Shown here: positions 12,635 to 20,968 of the stretch, one piece after another
Numbering within the stretch: the stretch's first letter is position 1
Layout of the letters: every line of letters begins with the position of its first letter
Source of the DNA: Gemmatimonadota bacterium
GTDB lineage: Bacteria; Gemmatimonadota; Gemmatimonadetes; Gemmatimonadales; Gemmatimonadaceae
NCBI GenBank assembly: GCA_028287345.1
Contig: JAQBPV010000485.1
Coordinates: 1-47,923, forward strand
Length of the DNA stretch: 47,923 bases
Reading direction: 5' to 3'
Made by a program: the position numbers and the translations under genes
The notes under the pieces: generated by a model
What the model saw: the letters and a program-made list of their open reading frames with translations, nothing else
Told to the model about the DNA's origin: nothing
The model's database searches: none

Positions 12635-14091
12635 ACCCGAAAGCGCTTGCGGCCTTCCAATTACGGCTTGCGGAGTGGCGGCGTTCGCCGTCCATGATGG
12701 CGCAGCAGGAGTTCGGGTTCACTCCGGATCGCTGGCAGCATCAGGCGTTCGAGGCGTTCGCGAATCCGACCAAGCGCGTCGAGCGGATCAGCCTTCAGGC
12801 CTGCGTCGGACCGGGCAAGACGGCGGGTGAAGTGCTCATGGCGCTCAATTTCATCGGGTGCTACTGCTCGCCGGGTGAGCATCCGTCTGCCTTGGCCATC
12901 TCGGAATCGGCGGACAACCTCAAGGACAACTTCTGGAAGGAGCTCGCCAAGTGGCGCGACCGCTCGGCCTTCTTTACCGAAGCGTTCGACCTGACGAATA
13001 CACGGCTGTTCGCCCGCGAGCATCAAAAGACGTGGTTCCTGTCCGCGCGGTCGTTCTCCAAGAGCGCCGACGTCGAAGCGCAGGGGCGTTCGCTGTCCGG
13101 CCTGCATTCCAAGTACATCGCCTACTTCATCGACGAGTCGGGCGATATCCCGCCTGCAGTGCTGCGGTCTGCTGAACAGGGGCTCTCCAACTGCACCTTC
13201 GGCCGGATGGTGCAAGGTGGCAACCCAACGTCACACGACGGGATGCTGTTCTACGCGGCCACGAGCCAGCCGCATTTGTGGACGATCATCCGCATCACTG
13301 GAGATCCGGACGACCCGAACCGCTCGCCGCGAGTGGACATCGAGTGGGCGCGTGAGCAGATCGCCGCATGGGGACGAGACAACGCGTGGGTCAAAGCCTC
13401 GATCCTCGGCGTTTTCCCTGACCAGTCCATCAACGCGCTCCTCGGCCCTGACGACGTCGCCAAGGCCATGAAGCGCCACCTGACGATTGACCAGTACGAG
13501 TACGCGCAAAAGCGCCTCGGCATCGACGTCGCGCGGTTCGGTGACGACTCCACGGTCATCTTCCCGCGCCAAGGGCTCGCCGCTCGCAATCCGGTCATCA
13601 TGCGCGACGCGCGGTCTGAGGACATCGCCGGCCGCGTCATGATGGCCAAGCAGAAGTGGGGCTCCGAGTTCGAGATGATCGACGATACGGGCGGCTGGGG
13701 CGCTGGGACGATCGACGCATGCCGTCTCGGCGGTGTCCACCTGCTGGCCATCAACGCGGGCGGGAAGGCGGACGACCCTCGGATGTTCAACCGCCGCGCC
13801 GAAATGGCCTTCCGGCTGGCGGAATGGGTCAAGGGTGGCGGTGCGTTGCCGAACAACCCGCAGTTGGCTCGTGAGCTGGTCGCGGATCGCTTCTGGTTCG
13901 AGAAGGGCCAATTCCGCGTGCTGGAGAAAGCGCAGGTCAAGATTGCCCTGAACGGCAAATCGCCTGACTTGGCCGACGCGCTCAAGCTCACCTTCGCCCT
14001 GGTGGACATGCCGAGCGCGGCGACGGCGGCACTCGGGATCATGGGCGACGACACGCACCACGCCAAGACGGAATGGGATCCGTACGCGTGA
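12631..14091 (+). CDS. terL: Terminase large subunit
   Basis: A 486-residue packaging motor and nuclease. The ATPase shows a Walker A (CVGPGKT, about residue 58-64) and Walker B (AYFIDES, about 165-171). The C-terminal nuclease has GIDVARFGDD (about 298-307), DDTGGWG and NGKSPDLADAL, the expected acidic residues. It cuts concatemeric DNA and pumps it into the prohead through the portal. GTG start at 12631 overlaps the upstream bridging ORF. The length and domain order are normal for the family. Confidence 0.95.
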   Translation: MNPKALAAFQLRLAEWRRSPSMMAQQEFGFTPDRWQHQAFEAFANPTKRVERISLQACVGPGKTAGEVLMALNFIGCYCSPGEHPSALAISESADNLKDNFWKELAKWRDRSAFFTEAFDLTNTRLFAREHQKTWFLSARSFSKSADVEAQGRSLSGLHSKYIAYFIDESGDIPPAVLRSAEQGLSNCTFGRMVQGGNPTSHDGMLFYAATSQPHLWTIIRITGDPDDPNRSPRVDIEWAREQIAAWGRDNAWVKASILGVFPDQSINALLGPDDVAKAMKRHLTIDQYEYAQKRLGIDVARFGDDSTVIFPRQGLAARNPVIMRDARSEDIAGRVMMAKQKWGSEFEMIDDTGGWGAGTIDACRLGGVHLLAINAGGKADDPRMFNRRAEMAFRLAEWVKGGGALPNNPQLARELVADRFWFEKGQFRVLEKAQVKIALNGKSPDLADALKLTFALVDMPSAATAALGIMGDDTHHAKTEWDPYA

Positions 14092-14366
14092 CGACCCATC
14101 CTAATCCGGCTGCTGGGCCGATGCGTCATGGCGACGTATCGTGCACCATGAGCAACGAAATCGAACTGACCGCGGACCAGAGCAACCTTGGCCTCTGGTG
14201 GGCGGACATGGAAGAGCGCGGCTTCGGGATGATCGAGATTGCCGATGCTCTACAGGCATGGCGCGACGCCCGAGACGATGACGACAACCTCCAAACCCTC
14301 TGTGACCCATGCAACCAAGGGAAATCGGACCGCCCGCCGCACCCGCACGACTGGTCTGGCTCGTGA
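14088..14366 (+). CDS. Small protein with half of an HNH motif
   Basis: A 92-residue ORF coupled to terL (GTGA) and to the next gene (GTGA). Near the C-terminus, NLQTLCDPCNQGKSD exactly matches the second half of an HNH nuclease (Asn, CxxC, Lys), but the first half with the first Cys pair and catalytic His is absent. It may be a decayed HNH gene fused in frame to an unrelated N-terminus (MSNEIELTADQSNLGLWW from the ATG at 14148). HNH genes beside terL often assist packaging. Confidence 0.55.
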   Translation: MTTHPNPAAGPMRHGDVSCTMSNEIELTADQSNLGLWWADMEERGFGMIEIADALQAWRDARDDDDNLQTLCDPCNQGKSDRPPHPHDWSGS

Positions 14367-14572
14367 CGGACCTGCTTTCCCCCCGCGAGCGGGAAGTCGC
14401 CACGCTTGTCTCTGAGGACTTAGCGGACAAGGAGATTGCGTTAATCCTCTGCATCTCGGTGCGGACGGTGCATTCCTACCTCGACTCCATCGCCCGCAAG
14501 ATCGGCGCGCAGGACGAAAAGCGTAGCCGCCGACGCGTCATCACCCGTTGGATAGAGAGGAACGCCGCCTAG
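14363..14572 (+). CDS. Stand-alone LuxR/GerE-type HTH regulator
   Basis: A 69-residue protein consisting almost only of a LuxR-type DNA-binding domain: LSPREREVATLVSEDLADKEIALIL, then ISVRTVHSYLDSIARKIG and a basic end. Every hallmark of the four-helix GerE fold is present, but no receiver or ligand domain. The GTG start overlaps the previous stop. Placed between packaging and head genes, it may control the late operon, whose candidate promoter lies just downstream. That role is inferred. Confidence 0.82.
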   Translation: MTDLLSPREREVATLVSEDLADKEIALILCISVRTVHSYLDSIARKIGAQDEKRSRRRVITRWIERNAA

Positions 14573-14603
14573 GTATTGTTGCGGCTGGTATGTTTGCGAA
14601 TGG

Positions 14604-14631
14604 TTGAGGCGGGCACTGTGACTGATACTGT
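14604..14631 (+). promoter_or_regulatory. Candidate late/head operon promoter
   Basis: TTGAGG, a 16-base spacer and TACTGT, with TG one base before the -10 (extended -10 form), lie in the 64-base gap before the GNAT gene. The gap is one of few non-overlapped spaces in the late region. Match quality is modest. Confidence 0.3.
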
Positions 14632-14636
14632 GGTCC

Positions 14637-15353
14637 ATGGTATCCGTCGCGTTCGCTCGTGAAGCGGTTAGTGCGGACCTCCTGACCGAAGCCCTTCCGT
14701 TGCTCACTGAGCATTGGAAGGAGATTGCCACGCACGCCGACATCCCCCTCGCAGTAGACACGCGCACCTACATCGCTGCTGGCGAGGCGGGTGTCGTGCG
14801 GCTGTTTACGGCCCGACTGCCCGATGCGCTCTATGAGGGCAAGGGCTCGCTCGTCGGCTACGCCTGTTTCTTCGTCAAGCCGCACATGCACTACGCGGGA
14901 TCTGTGCAAGCTGTGCAGGACGTGCTCTATCTGCACCCTGCAGTCCGGGGGGGCACTGGTGCGGAGTTTATCTCGTGGTGTGACGAGCAGCTTCGTTCCG
15001 AAGGGGTGCAGGTAGTCCACCACCACGCGAAGCAGGCGCACCCGCAGCTCGGGAAGGCGCTGGAGCGGCTGGGCTATCAGGCGGTGGAGACGGTCTATTC
15101 GCGTCGGCTGGACTCGTTCACTGGTGCGCTCGCCAAGACAGAGGCCGAAGCACATCCGCTCTACGTGGCAACGTTCGCAGAAGATGGGTCGCTCCGTGCT
15201 ATGTCGCGCGTGGCCCCGCCCCACGGTGCCCGTATCCCATGGAGTGCCGCAGACGCCACGAACGACGCGAACCGCACAGGCCACGACCTGAGCGACTTCT
15301 CGGACCTTATGACCGAAATGGCCGTTGCGTACGACGGCGAGGACGGCGGGTGA
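14637..15353 (+). CDS. GNAT-like acetyltransferase
   Basis: A 238-residue protein. Residues 1-165 follow the GNAT plan: an N-terminal helix, LVGYACFFVKPHMHYAGSVQAVQDVLYLHP as strands 4-5, then RGGTGAEFISWCDEQL as the acetyl-CoA loop and helix, and GKALERLGYQAVETVYSR near the end. Related genes sit beside portal genes in many podoviruses and temperate phages, where the substrate is unknown. The last 70 residues are a polar extension. The stop overlaps the next ATG. Confidence 0.72.
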   Translation: MVSVAFAREAVSADLLTEALPLLTEHWKEIATHADIPLAVDTRTYIAAGEAGVVRLFTARLPDALYEGKGSLVGYACFFVKPHMHYAGSVQAVQDVLYLHPAVRGGTGAEFISWCDEQLRSEGVQVVHHHAKQAHPQLGKALERLGYQAVETVYSRRLDSFTGALAKTEAEAHPLYVATFAEDGSLRAMSRVAPPHGARIPWSAADATNDANRTGHDLSDFSDLMTEMAVAYDGEDGG

Positions 15354-15652
15354 TGGGCGTCTCAGGGACGATCATGGCTGTTGCGGCCGTCGCATCCGCT
15401 GGGGCCAGCATTTACAACTCCATCGCGAACAAGCCCAAGCCTGCGCCGACGTTCGAGTCGCTCCAGCCCCCGAACCCTGCCGATGCGCAGATCAAGGCGG
15501 ACGCGGCGTCGGTGAAGGCGGCTGATGCGCAGCGCAAGAAGACGGCTGGGGCCAAAGGGTTTCAGTCGACCATCCTGACGTCGCCACAGGGCACGCCGCA
15601 GAGCGCATCGCTCCAGCCGGTGACGGGTCGCTCCACGCTGCTCGGCTCATGA
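15353..15652 (+). CDS. Small virion-associated protein, 99 residues
   Basis: Begins with a hydrophobic helix (IMAVAAVASAGASIYNSIA), followed by an Ala/Lys-rich linker and a C-terminal TGRSTLLGS. This plan, and the T(L)LG-type C-terminus, recurs in small proteins encoded just upstream of portal genes in T7-like and BPP-1-like podoviruses. It is probably a minor structural or assembly component. ATG overlaps the GNAT stop. Confidence 0.6.
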   Translation: MGVSGTIMAVAAVASAGASIYNSIANKPKPAPTFESLQPPNPADAQIKADAASVKAADAQRKKTAGAKGFQSTILTSPQGTPQSASLQPVTGRSTLLGS

Positions 15653-15900
15653 GGAGCCCGCGCCAGTTCCTTCGCGCATGGCTCGGCATCGAGGCACAGG
15701 ACGCCACGATCACCGAGGCGGTTGATGCGGTGAATGGCATGTCGCCCATCGTGCTCTCGGTCCACAAGCGACTGAGCCACTACGAGCGCGACGTGCCCGC
15801 CATCCAGCGCATCGCCAAGGCGATCAGAGCGAAGCATCTCCGTGAGCACACGTCCCAGCCTGAGACGATCGGCGAGTCTGCCTCGGGTGAGGTGGCATGA
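15649..15900 (+). CDS. Hypothetical protein, 83 residues
   Basis: A small helical protein beginning MRSPRQFLRAWLGIEAQ. No known family. It is coupled upstream (ATGA) and followed by a 10-codon bridging ORF leading to the portal gene. Confidence 0.55.
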   Translation: MRSPRQFLRAWLGIEAQDATITEAVDAVNGMSPIVLSVHKRLSHYERDVPAIQRIAKAIRAKHLREHTSQPETIGESASGEVA

Positions 15901-15929
15901 CTGTCCTTGGTTACACGTCTTCCGGCTGA
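15897..15929 (+). CDS. 10-codon bridging minicistron before the portal gene
   Basis: Starts on the upstream stop (ATGA) and its TGA overlaps the ATG at 15929. It supports 15929 as the portal start, which lacks a good Shine-Dalgarno of its own. Confidence 0.3.
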   Translation: MTVLGYTSSG

Positions 15930-17770
15930 TGGGGATCTCCAACCTCACCGAGCTTGGCCCGTCCGTTGACATGGGCGTCCTTGGCGCGGGCGGGAAGGCC
16001 TCCGGCTACTCGACGCGGCAACGCTGTGAGCTGGTGCGGTCGCAACTGGAGATGGAGCGCGCGTCGTTCATCTCGCATTGGAAGGAACTGACCGACTACA
16101 TCCTCCCTCGCCGTGGCCGGTTCTACGTCTCGGACGTGAACAAGGGCGACCGTCGCTCGCGCAACATTCTGGACTCGACGGCAACGATGGCGGCGCGCAC
16201 CCTCTCAGCCGGCATGATGAGCGGCGTCACTTCACCTGCCCGCCCGTGGTTCCGCCTCACCGTGCCGGATCAGGGCTTGTCCGAGCAGGAGGACGTGAAG
16301 GCGTGGCTGTTCGAGGTCGAGCAGCGGATGCACACCGTGTTCGGCAAGTCGAACCTCTACGACACGCTGCAGGTCATCTACTCTGACCTCGGCGTGTTCG
16401 GGACTGCGGCGATGGCGGTGTACGAGGACGACGAGGACGTGATTCGCTGCTACGACTTCCCGATCGGCTCCTACGCCATCGCGAACGACAAGCGGATGAA
16501 TGTCCGGACCTTCTCGCGTGTGTTCCGCTACACCGTGCTCCAGGTGGTCGAGGAGTGGGGGAACATTCAGGACGGCGTCCCCGACTTCATGCGCGGCGAG
16601 CCAACGACCCTGAGTCGCAACGTGCAGACGCTGTGGCGTCGTGGTGCCATCGGGGCGTGGATCGATCTCGTCCATCTCGTGCAGACGAATGTTGCCTACG
16701 ACGGCTCCAAGCTGGACGCCAAGTACAAGCGCTACTCGGACATCTACTACGAGCTCGGTGCCTCCGGTGCCGCGCGGGCCGATGTCGAGTCGTATGGCCT
16801 GCTGAGCCACAAGGGGTTCGACGAGTTCCCTGTCTTGGTCCCTCGCTGGGAGAAGAACAGCGAGGACGTGTACGGGACGAACTGCCCCGGCATGACTGCG
16901 TTGGGCGACATCAAGGAACTGCAGACGCGGACGAAGCGGACCGCGCAGGCGGTGGAGAAGATGATTAACCCGCCGATGACCGCACCGTCTGTACTGCGCA
17001 ACGCGAAAGCCTCTCTCCTGCCCGGCGACATCACGTATCAGGACATTCGCGAAGGGCAGCAGGGATTCCGGCCGGCGCACGAGATCAACTTCGGCGCAGC
17101 GTTCGGCCCGATGGAGCAAGGGTCGCAGCAGACGCGACTCCGGATCCAGCGCGCCATGTTCGAGGACTTGTTCCTCATGCTGGCGCAGTCCGACCGTCGC
17201 GAGATCACCGCGCGCGAGATCGACGAGCGGCATGAGGAGAAGCTGTTGGCGTTAGGGCCGGTGCTCGAGCGACTGAACAGCGACATGCTGGATCCGCTCA
17301 TTGAGCGGACGTTCGCCATCATGCAGCGCAAGGGGCTAATCCCTGATCCGCCTGAGTCGCTGAACGGCACGGCGGTGCAGGTCGACTACGTGTCCGTGAT
17401 GGCGCAGGCGCAGAAGATGGTGGGCCTTGCCTCACTGGAACGGTTCGCCGGATTCGCGGGTCAGGTCGCGCAGTTCTCGCCCTCCGTGCTGGACAACATC
17501 GACACGGACGCGCTGATCGAGCAGTACGGCGAAGCGACCGGGACGCCGCCGAAGATCATCCTGCCGAAGGAGCAGGTCATGGCGGCGCGACAGGCGAGAG
17601 AGCAAGCGCAGGCGGCACAAGCGGCTGCACAGAACGCGCCCGGTATCGCAGGCGCGGTGAAGGATTTGGGCGACACACCGATGGACGGCAACAACGCGCT
17701 GGCCGCGTTGCTCGGGAAGGCGAACGCACGAAAGACGTTGAACGCGACGGCGCAGCCCGTGGCCGCGTAA
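15929..17770 (+). CDS. Portal (head-tail connector) protein
   Basis: A 613-residue protein of the podovirus portal family. The conserved N-terminal block reads SFISHWKELTDYILPRRGRF, then NILDSTATMAARTLSAGMMSGVTSPARPWFRL, typical of 'Bbp'-type and T7-like connectors. The ending is Ala/Gln-rich. Twelve copies form the DNA entry ring at one capsid vertex and bind terminase and tail tube. ATG at 15929 is chosen from the conserved start and the stop/start overlap; ATG at 15971 is possible. Confidence 0.93.
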   Translation: MGISNLTELGPSVDMGVLGAGGKASGYSTRQRCELVRSQLEMERASFISHWKELTDYILPRRGRFYVSDVNKGDRRSRNILDSTATMAARTLSAGMMSGVTSPARPWFRLTVPDQGLSEQEDVKAWLFEVEQRMHTVFGKSNLYDTLQVIYSDLGVFGTAAMAVYEDDEDVIRCYDFPIGSYAIANDKRMNVRTFSRVFRYTVLQVVEEWGNIQDGVPDFMRGEPTTLSRNVQTLWRRGAIGAWIDLVHLVQTNVAYDGSKLDAKYKRYSDIYYELGASGAARADVESYGLLSHKGFDEFPVLVPRWEKNSEDVYGTNCPGMTALGDIKELQTRTKRTAQAVEKMINPPMTAPSVLRNAKASLLPGDITYQDIREGQQGFRPAHEINFGAAFGPMEQGSQQTRLRIQRAMFEDLFLMLAQSDRREITAREIDERHEEKLLALGPVLERLNSDMLDPLIERTFAIMQRKGLIPDPPESLNGTAVQVDYVSVMAQAQKMVGLASLERFAGFAGQVAQFSPSVLDNIDTDALIEQYGEATGTPPKIILPKEQVMAARQAREQAQAAQAAAQNAPGIAGAVKDLGDTPMDGNNALAALLGKANARKTLNATAQPVAA

Positions 17771-17773
17771 CCA

Positions 17774-17787
17774 CCACTCGACAGAGG
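17774..17787 (+). promoter_or_regulatory. Shortened copy of the repeated leader/RBS
   Basis: CCACTCGACAGAGG resembles the blocks at 3117-3136 and 3375-3394 and ends in the same AGAGG, 8 bases before the ATG at 17796. Confidence 0.45.
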
Positions 17788-17795
17788 TTGCTCAC

Positions 17796-18188
17796 ATGAT
17801 CGTCCTCGACTCCACCAAGAAGCTCCGTATCGTCCTCGCCGCGGCCAAGACGACCCTCGACGCCTCGGTCACGGTGCACTGGGAAGACGTCCCCGCGGGC
17901 GGCAACTCGGTCGGTGCGCCCGTGTCGGTGTGGGGCTCGCTCTCCACCGTCACGAACGGCACGACCGTCGTGGACATCTGCGCCAGCCCGTCCACGGGCT
18001 ACACGCGCAAGATCACGTCGATCCATCTCTACAACGTCGATACCGGCACGATCACGCCGACCATCTCGACGTATGACGGCACGACCACCTCGCCGCTCAT
18101 CAAGGGCACGCGCGCGACGCTGGAGACGCTCTCGTATGAGGATCGCGGCGGCTGGCAGGGCTACTCGGTCGCGATGGCTCGCCAGTAA
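17796..18188 (+). CDS. Small beta-rich virion protein, 130 residues
   Basis: A strand-rich protein. The pattern ITSIHLYNVDTGTITPTIS followed by a TTSPLIKG segment and LETLSYEDRGGW matches a recurring phage beta-sandwich of about 110-130 residues used in head or tail decoration. The gene at 33028 encodes another protein of the same plan. It stands alone between the portal and scaffold genes, with a good AGAGG site. Confidence 0.6.
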   Translation: MIVLDSTKKLRIVLAAAKTTLDASVTVHWEDVPAGGNSVGAPVSVWGSLSTVTNGTTVVDICASPSTGYTRKITSIHLYNVDTGTITPTISTYDGTTTSPLIKGTRATLETLSYEDRGGWQGYSVAMARQ

Positions 18189-18542
18189 GTGGCGAAGAAG
18201 GCACTCGTCCGCAACGCCGCCGACGCCGCACAGGTCAAGGCGGCGAAGGAGTCGGAACAGTTCCTCTCGGACGAACGGCTCAACGATTGGCGCGCGGTCT
18301 TGTCGTCACCGGAAGGGCGGCGCGTGCTGTGGCGAGTGCTGGGCCAGTGCAACACGAACAAGTCCGTCTTCGCGGTCGATCACGGCACGATCAGCTATCG
18401 CGCAGGCTGGCAGGACGCAGGCCATTACGTGCTGGCCGAGATCAACGAAGCGGACCCGCGCGCATTCCTCCGCATGATCGAGGAAGCCAACCGGATCGAA
18501 GTCAACAAGGTCGAACCACCTGAGACGATAGACGATGCCTGA
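18189..18542 (+). CDS. Bbp19-like phage protein
   Basis: A 117-residue protein with GTG start directly following the previous stop. The central pattern PEGRRVLWRVLGQCNTNKSVF, then AGWQDAGHYVLAEINEADPRAFLRMIEEA, matches the Bbp19 domain of Bordetella phage BPP-1 and its many relatives. This gene regularly sits between portal and scaffold genes. Its role in head assembly is unknown. Confidence 0.83.
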   Translation: MAKKALVRNAADAAQVKAAKESEQFLSDERLNDWRAVLSSPEGRRVLWRVLGQCNTNKSVFAVDHGTISYRAGWQDAGHYVLAEINEADPRAFLRMIEEANRIEVNKVEPPETIDDA

Positions 18543-19161
18543 CGACATTGTAGTCCCACCCGAAGGACAGCCTGACGCAGCGACGCTCGCAGCGCAGGCC
18601 GCTGTCGATGCGGAGACGGCGCGACTCGCCGCTGAGCAGGTGGTTCCTGAGCAGTACGAATACACGCTCCCCGAAGGGCTGGCCGCTGACGCCGCGATCG
18701 TCGAGAGGACAAGCGCCATTGCGCGCGACTTGGGACTCGGGAACGACGCCGCGCAGAAGTTGCTCGAAAAGGGGGTGGCCTCAGAGAAGGAGGCAACTGA
18801 GCAGCGCGAGGCGATCATCGCCTCGTGGCAGAAAGGCGGCTCAGAGTACGTCAAACGCGACGAGACATGGAAGGCGCAAGCACTGGCCGACAAGGATCTC
18901 GGCGCAGGCGATGCGGCGAAGTTCGCCGTCCACGTCGAGAAGGCGCAGCAGGCGTTAGCGAAGTACGGGCCGGAACTAAAGTCGTACCTCGACGAAACGG
19001 GCCTCGGCTCGCATCCCGCGGCGATCAAGTTCCTCTCTCGTGTGGGTGCGGCGATGTCGGAAGGCGCCGCAGTCATCGGCAGCATCGGCAGCACTCCCAA
19101 GCCCAAGTCAGACGCCGAGACGCTATACCCTGCGCATTACGACACCAACAAGTCGGCCTGA
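18535..19161 (+). CDS. Scaffolding protein
   Basis: A 208-residue, acidic, Ala-rich, predicted helical protein immediately upstream of the major capsid gene. The YEYTLPEGLAADAAIVERTSAIARDLGLGNDAAQKLLEKG segment and the C-terminal AETLYPAHYDTNK are typical of podovirus/siphovirus scaffolds, in which the C-terminus contacts the coat protein. It would guide prohead assembly and then leave. It overlaps the Bbp19-like gene by 8 bases. Confidence 0.82.
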   Translation: MPDDIVVPPEGQPDAATLAAQAAVDAETARLAAEQVVPEQYEYTLPEGLAADAAIVERTSAIARDLGLGNDAAQKLLEKGVASEKEATEQREAIIASWQKGGSEYVKRDETWKAQALADKDLGAGDAAKFAVHVEKAQQALAKYGPELKSYLDETGLGSHPAAIKFLSRVGAAMSEGAAVIGSIGSTPKPKSDAETLYPAHYDTNKSA

Positions 19162-19162
19162 T

Positions 19163-19279
19163 ATGTCACCCTCCACCCAATCACTCCACCGCGCGCTGAT
19201 CCGCCTTGCGAAAGGCATGGTCACGGCGTGGGAGAAATGGTTGGACGAACAACGACCACTCACGCAGTCCCCGAACTAA
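19163..19279 (+). CDS. Small conserved-type protein, 38 residues
   Basis: The ATG follows the scaffold stop by one base. The peptide contains LHRALIRLAKGMVTAWEKWLDEQ, an amphipathic helix like those of tiny ORFs found between scaffold and capsid genes in other temperate phages. Its role is not known. It is too short for routine gene calls but its position and composition favour it being real. Confidence 0.5.
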   Translation: MSPSTQSLHRALIRLAKGMVTAWEKWLDEQRPLTQSPN

Positions 19280-19341
19280 CACAACTCCCAAGCTCGCCGC
19301 GCGCCACGCTGCCCTAACAGCCCCGCTCGCGACTGCCTCCC

Positions 19342-19366
19342 TGGGTTACTCAATCGGAGTAACTCA
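19342..19366 (+). promoter_or_regulatory. Hairpin over the capsid gene ribosome-binding site and start
   Basis: GTTACTC (19345-19351) pairs with GAGTAAC (19357-19363) across a 5-base loop, and three further pairs (one G-T) extend the stem to the A of the capsid ATG. The only Shine-Dalgarno (GGAG, 19356-19359) is inside it. It is a likely translational control or mRNA-stability element for the most abundant virion protein. Confidence 0.65.
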
Positions 19367-20364
19367 TGGCTACAATCGGCGCTACCGTCCGGACGATTCT
19401 GGACGTTGCAAAATCGCTTGACCCTGATGGACGGGTCGCGAAGGTCGCGGAGCTCCTCAGCATCCGCAACGAAGTCCTGCAGTACATGCCGTGGATGGAG
19501 GGCAACCTCCCCACCGGCCACCGGACCACGGTCCGCACCGGACTGCCCTCGGTCACGTGGCGTCTGCTCAACAACGGCGTGACGCCGTCGAAGAGCACCA
19601 AGGCACAGATCGACGAGCAGTGCGGCAAGCTCGAAGCGTGGTCCGAGTGCGATGTCGCCGTTGCGAAGCTCGGCGGTGATGTCGGTGCCGCGCGTCTCTC
19701 GGAAGCGAAAGCGTTCCTCGAGGCGATGAATCAGGAGTTCAACGCGGTGCTGCTCTACGGCGCTGCGACCACGCCCGAGAAGTTCGTCGGGCTCGCTCCG
19801 CGCTACTCGTCCCTCTCGGCCGGTAACAGCCAGAACATCATCGACGGCGGCGGCACTGGGACGGACAACACGTCCGTCTATCTGACCGTGTGGGGCGACG
19901 AGACGCTCACGGGCATCTACCCGAAGGGCTCGGCGGTTGGTCTCCAGCACAACGACCTCGGCGAGCAGACCGTGCAGACGTCGACCGGCATCGGCACGGG
20001 TCGGCTTCGCGCGTATCAGGACCAGTTCGTGTGGGACTGCGGTATCGCGTTGAAGGATTGGAGATACGTCGTTCGCCTCTGCAACATCGACATCTCCAAC
20101 CTGATCGCTGAGTCCAGCGCGGTCGACCTGACGAACAAGATGCTCCGCATGATCGCCCGCGTTCCGAACCTGAACGCTGGCCGTCCGGTGTTCCTGATGA
20201 ACCGCACCGTGCACGAGATGCTGACGATCCAGCGTCGGGCGGATGTGCGCGCTGGCGGCCAGCTCTCCTACGAAGTCGTGGACGGCGTGATCCGCTGGTC
20301 GTTCATGGGCATCCCGATCGCCTGCACCGATTCCCTCCTCAACACCGAAACGCGCGTGACCTGA
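19366..20364 (+). CDS. Major capsid protein
   Basis: A 332-residue protein of the BPP-1 (Bbp17-like) coat family, with an HK97-type fold expected. Typical features are the N-terminal TILDVAKSLDPDGRVAKVAELLS and MPWMEGNLPTGHRTTVRTGLPSVTWR blocks and the C-terminal FMGIPIACTDSLLNTET. It lies directly after scaffold and before the cement gene, as in BPP-1. It forms the icosahedral shell. The gene has its own leader of about 85 bases with a hairpin at the ribosome-binding site, consistent with separate control of its high expression. Confidence 0.94.
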   Translation: MATIGATVRTILDVAKSLDPDGRVAKVAELLSIRNEVLQYMPWMEGNLPTGHRTTVRTGLPSVTWRLLNNGVTPSKSTKAQIDEQCGKLEAWSECDVAVAKLGGDVGAARLSEAKAFLEAMNQEFNAVLLYGAATTPEKFVGLAPRYSSLSAGNSQNIIDGGGTGTDNTSVYLTVWGDETLTGIYPKGSAVGLQHNDLGEQTVQTSTGIGTGRLRAYQDQFVWDCGIALKDWRYVVRLCNIDISNLIAESSAVDLTNKMLRMIARVPNLNAGRPVFLMNRTVHEMLTIQRRADVRAGGQLSYEVVDGVIRWSFMGIPIACTDSLLNTETRVT

Positions 20365-20366
20365 GC

Positions 20367-20405
20367 CGAGCGGCTGTTCTCGCTCGCTCGTTCACTCGCG
20401 TTTTT
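20367..20405 (+). terminator. Weak hairpin and T-run between capsid and cement genes
   Basis: CGAGCG and CGCTCG (20367-20386) form a perfect 6-bp stem with an 8-base loop. A run of five T lies at 20401-20405, 14 bases later. The separation is too long for a standard intrinsic terminator, so it may be an attenuator or RNA processing site. Confidence 0.3.
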
Positions 20406-20422
20406 CTCTCTCGGAGATACTC

Positions 20423-20899
20423 ATGATTCCCGACGCACAGACTCAGCTTTCCAGCGCGCAGGCCATCACCGCCGACGCCGTGAGCACGAACGCGTACGAC
20501 CTCGGTGCAGTGCCCACGGGCACGGCTAACGGGGCTGCGCCTGACCCGTCCATCGGCGAGCCGATGGGCATCGTCATCGCGGTCACCGTGGCCGCTGACT
20601 CCACCACGGCGGACGAGACGTACGCGTTCGAGGCGGTCCAGTCCACCGTCACGGCGCTCACCACGCCGGACGTGCTTGTGCGTGTGCCCTTCACCGCGGC
20701 GCAGGCTGCGGCCGGCGCACTCGCGGCGGGCACGGTCATCGTTGTTCCGCTTCCCTCTGGCTCGATCACGAAGCGGTTCATCGGCCTGAACTACGACGTC
20801 GGTGGCACCACGCCAACGATCACCTGCTCGGCGTGGATCGCACCGCTGTCGATGATACAGAAGCAGAAGTTCTACACCTCTGCCATCGTCGTCTCGTAA
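20423..20899 (+). CDS. Bbp16-family capsid cement protein
   Basis: A 158-residue protein whose N-terminus (MIPDAQTQLSSAQAITADAVSTNAYDLG) follows the Bbp16 family start closely. The rest is strand-rich with Ala/Thr segments (TLVR-type strands such as DVLVRVPFTAAQAAAGALAAGTVIVVPLP). In BPP-1 this protein sits on the capsid surface and stabilises the shell. Its position after the coat gene agrees. GGAG precedes the ATG at about 7 bases. Confidence 0.87.
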   Translation: MIPDAQTQLSSAQAITADAVSTNAYDLGAVPTGTANGAAPDPSIGEPMGIVIAVTVAADSTTADETYAFEAVQSTVTALTTPDVLVRVPFTAAQAAAGALAAGTVIVVPLPSGSITKRFIGLNYDVGGTTPTITCSAWIAPLSMIQKQKFYTSAIVVS

Positions 20900-20914
20900 C
20901 GACACACGCGAATT

Positions 20915-20942
20915 GGTCCGGGCCTCGATTGGGGCTCGGGCC
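20915..20942 (+). terminator. Strong GC hairpin after the cement gene
   Basis: GGTCCGGGCC pairs with GGCTCGGGCC over an 8-base loop: ten pairs including two G-T. The following bases (TGTTCGTGT) are only moderately T-rich. It could be a partial terminator lowering expression of downstream head and tail genes, or an mRNA 3' stabiliser. Confidence 0.5.
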
Positions 20943-20968
20943 TGTTCGTGTCCCTCGTGAGGAATCAG

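Noticed and set aside
16232-17233. Minus-strand open frame inside the portal gene
   Set aside because: Shadow of a strongly recognised portal gene.
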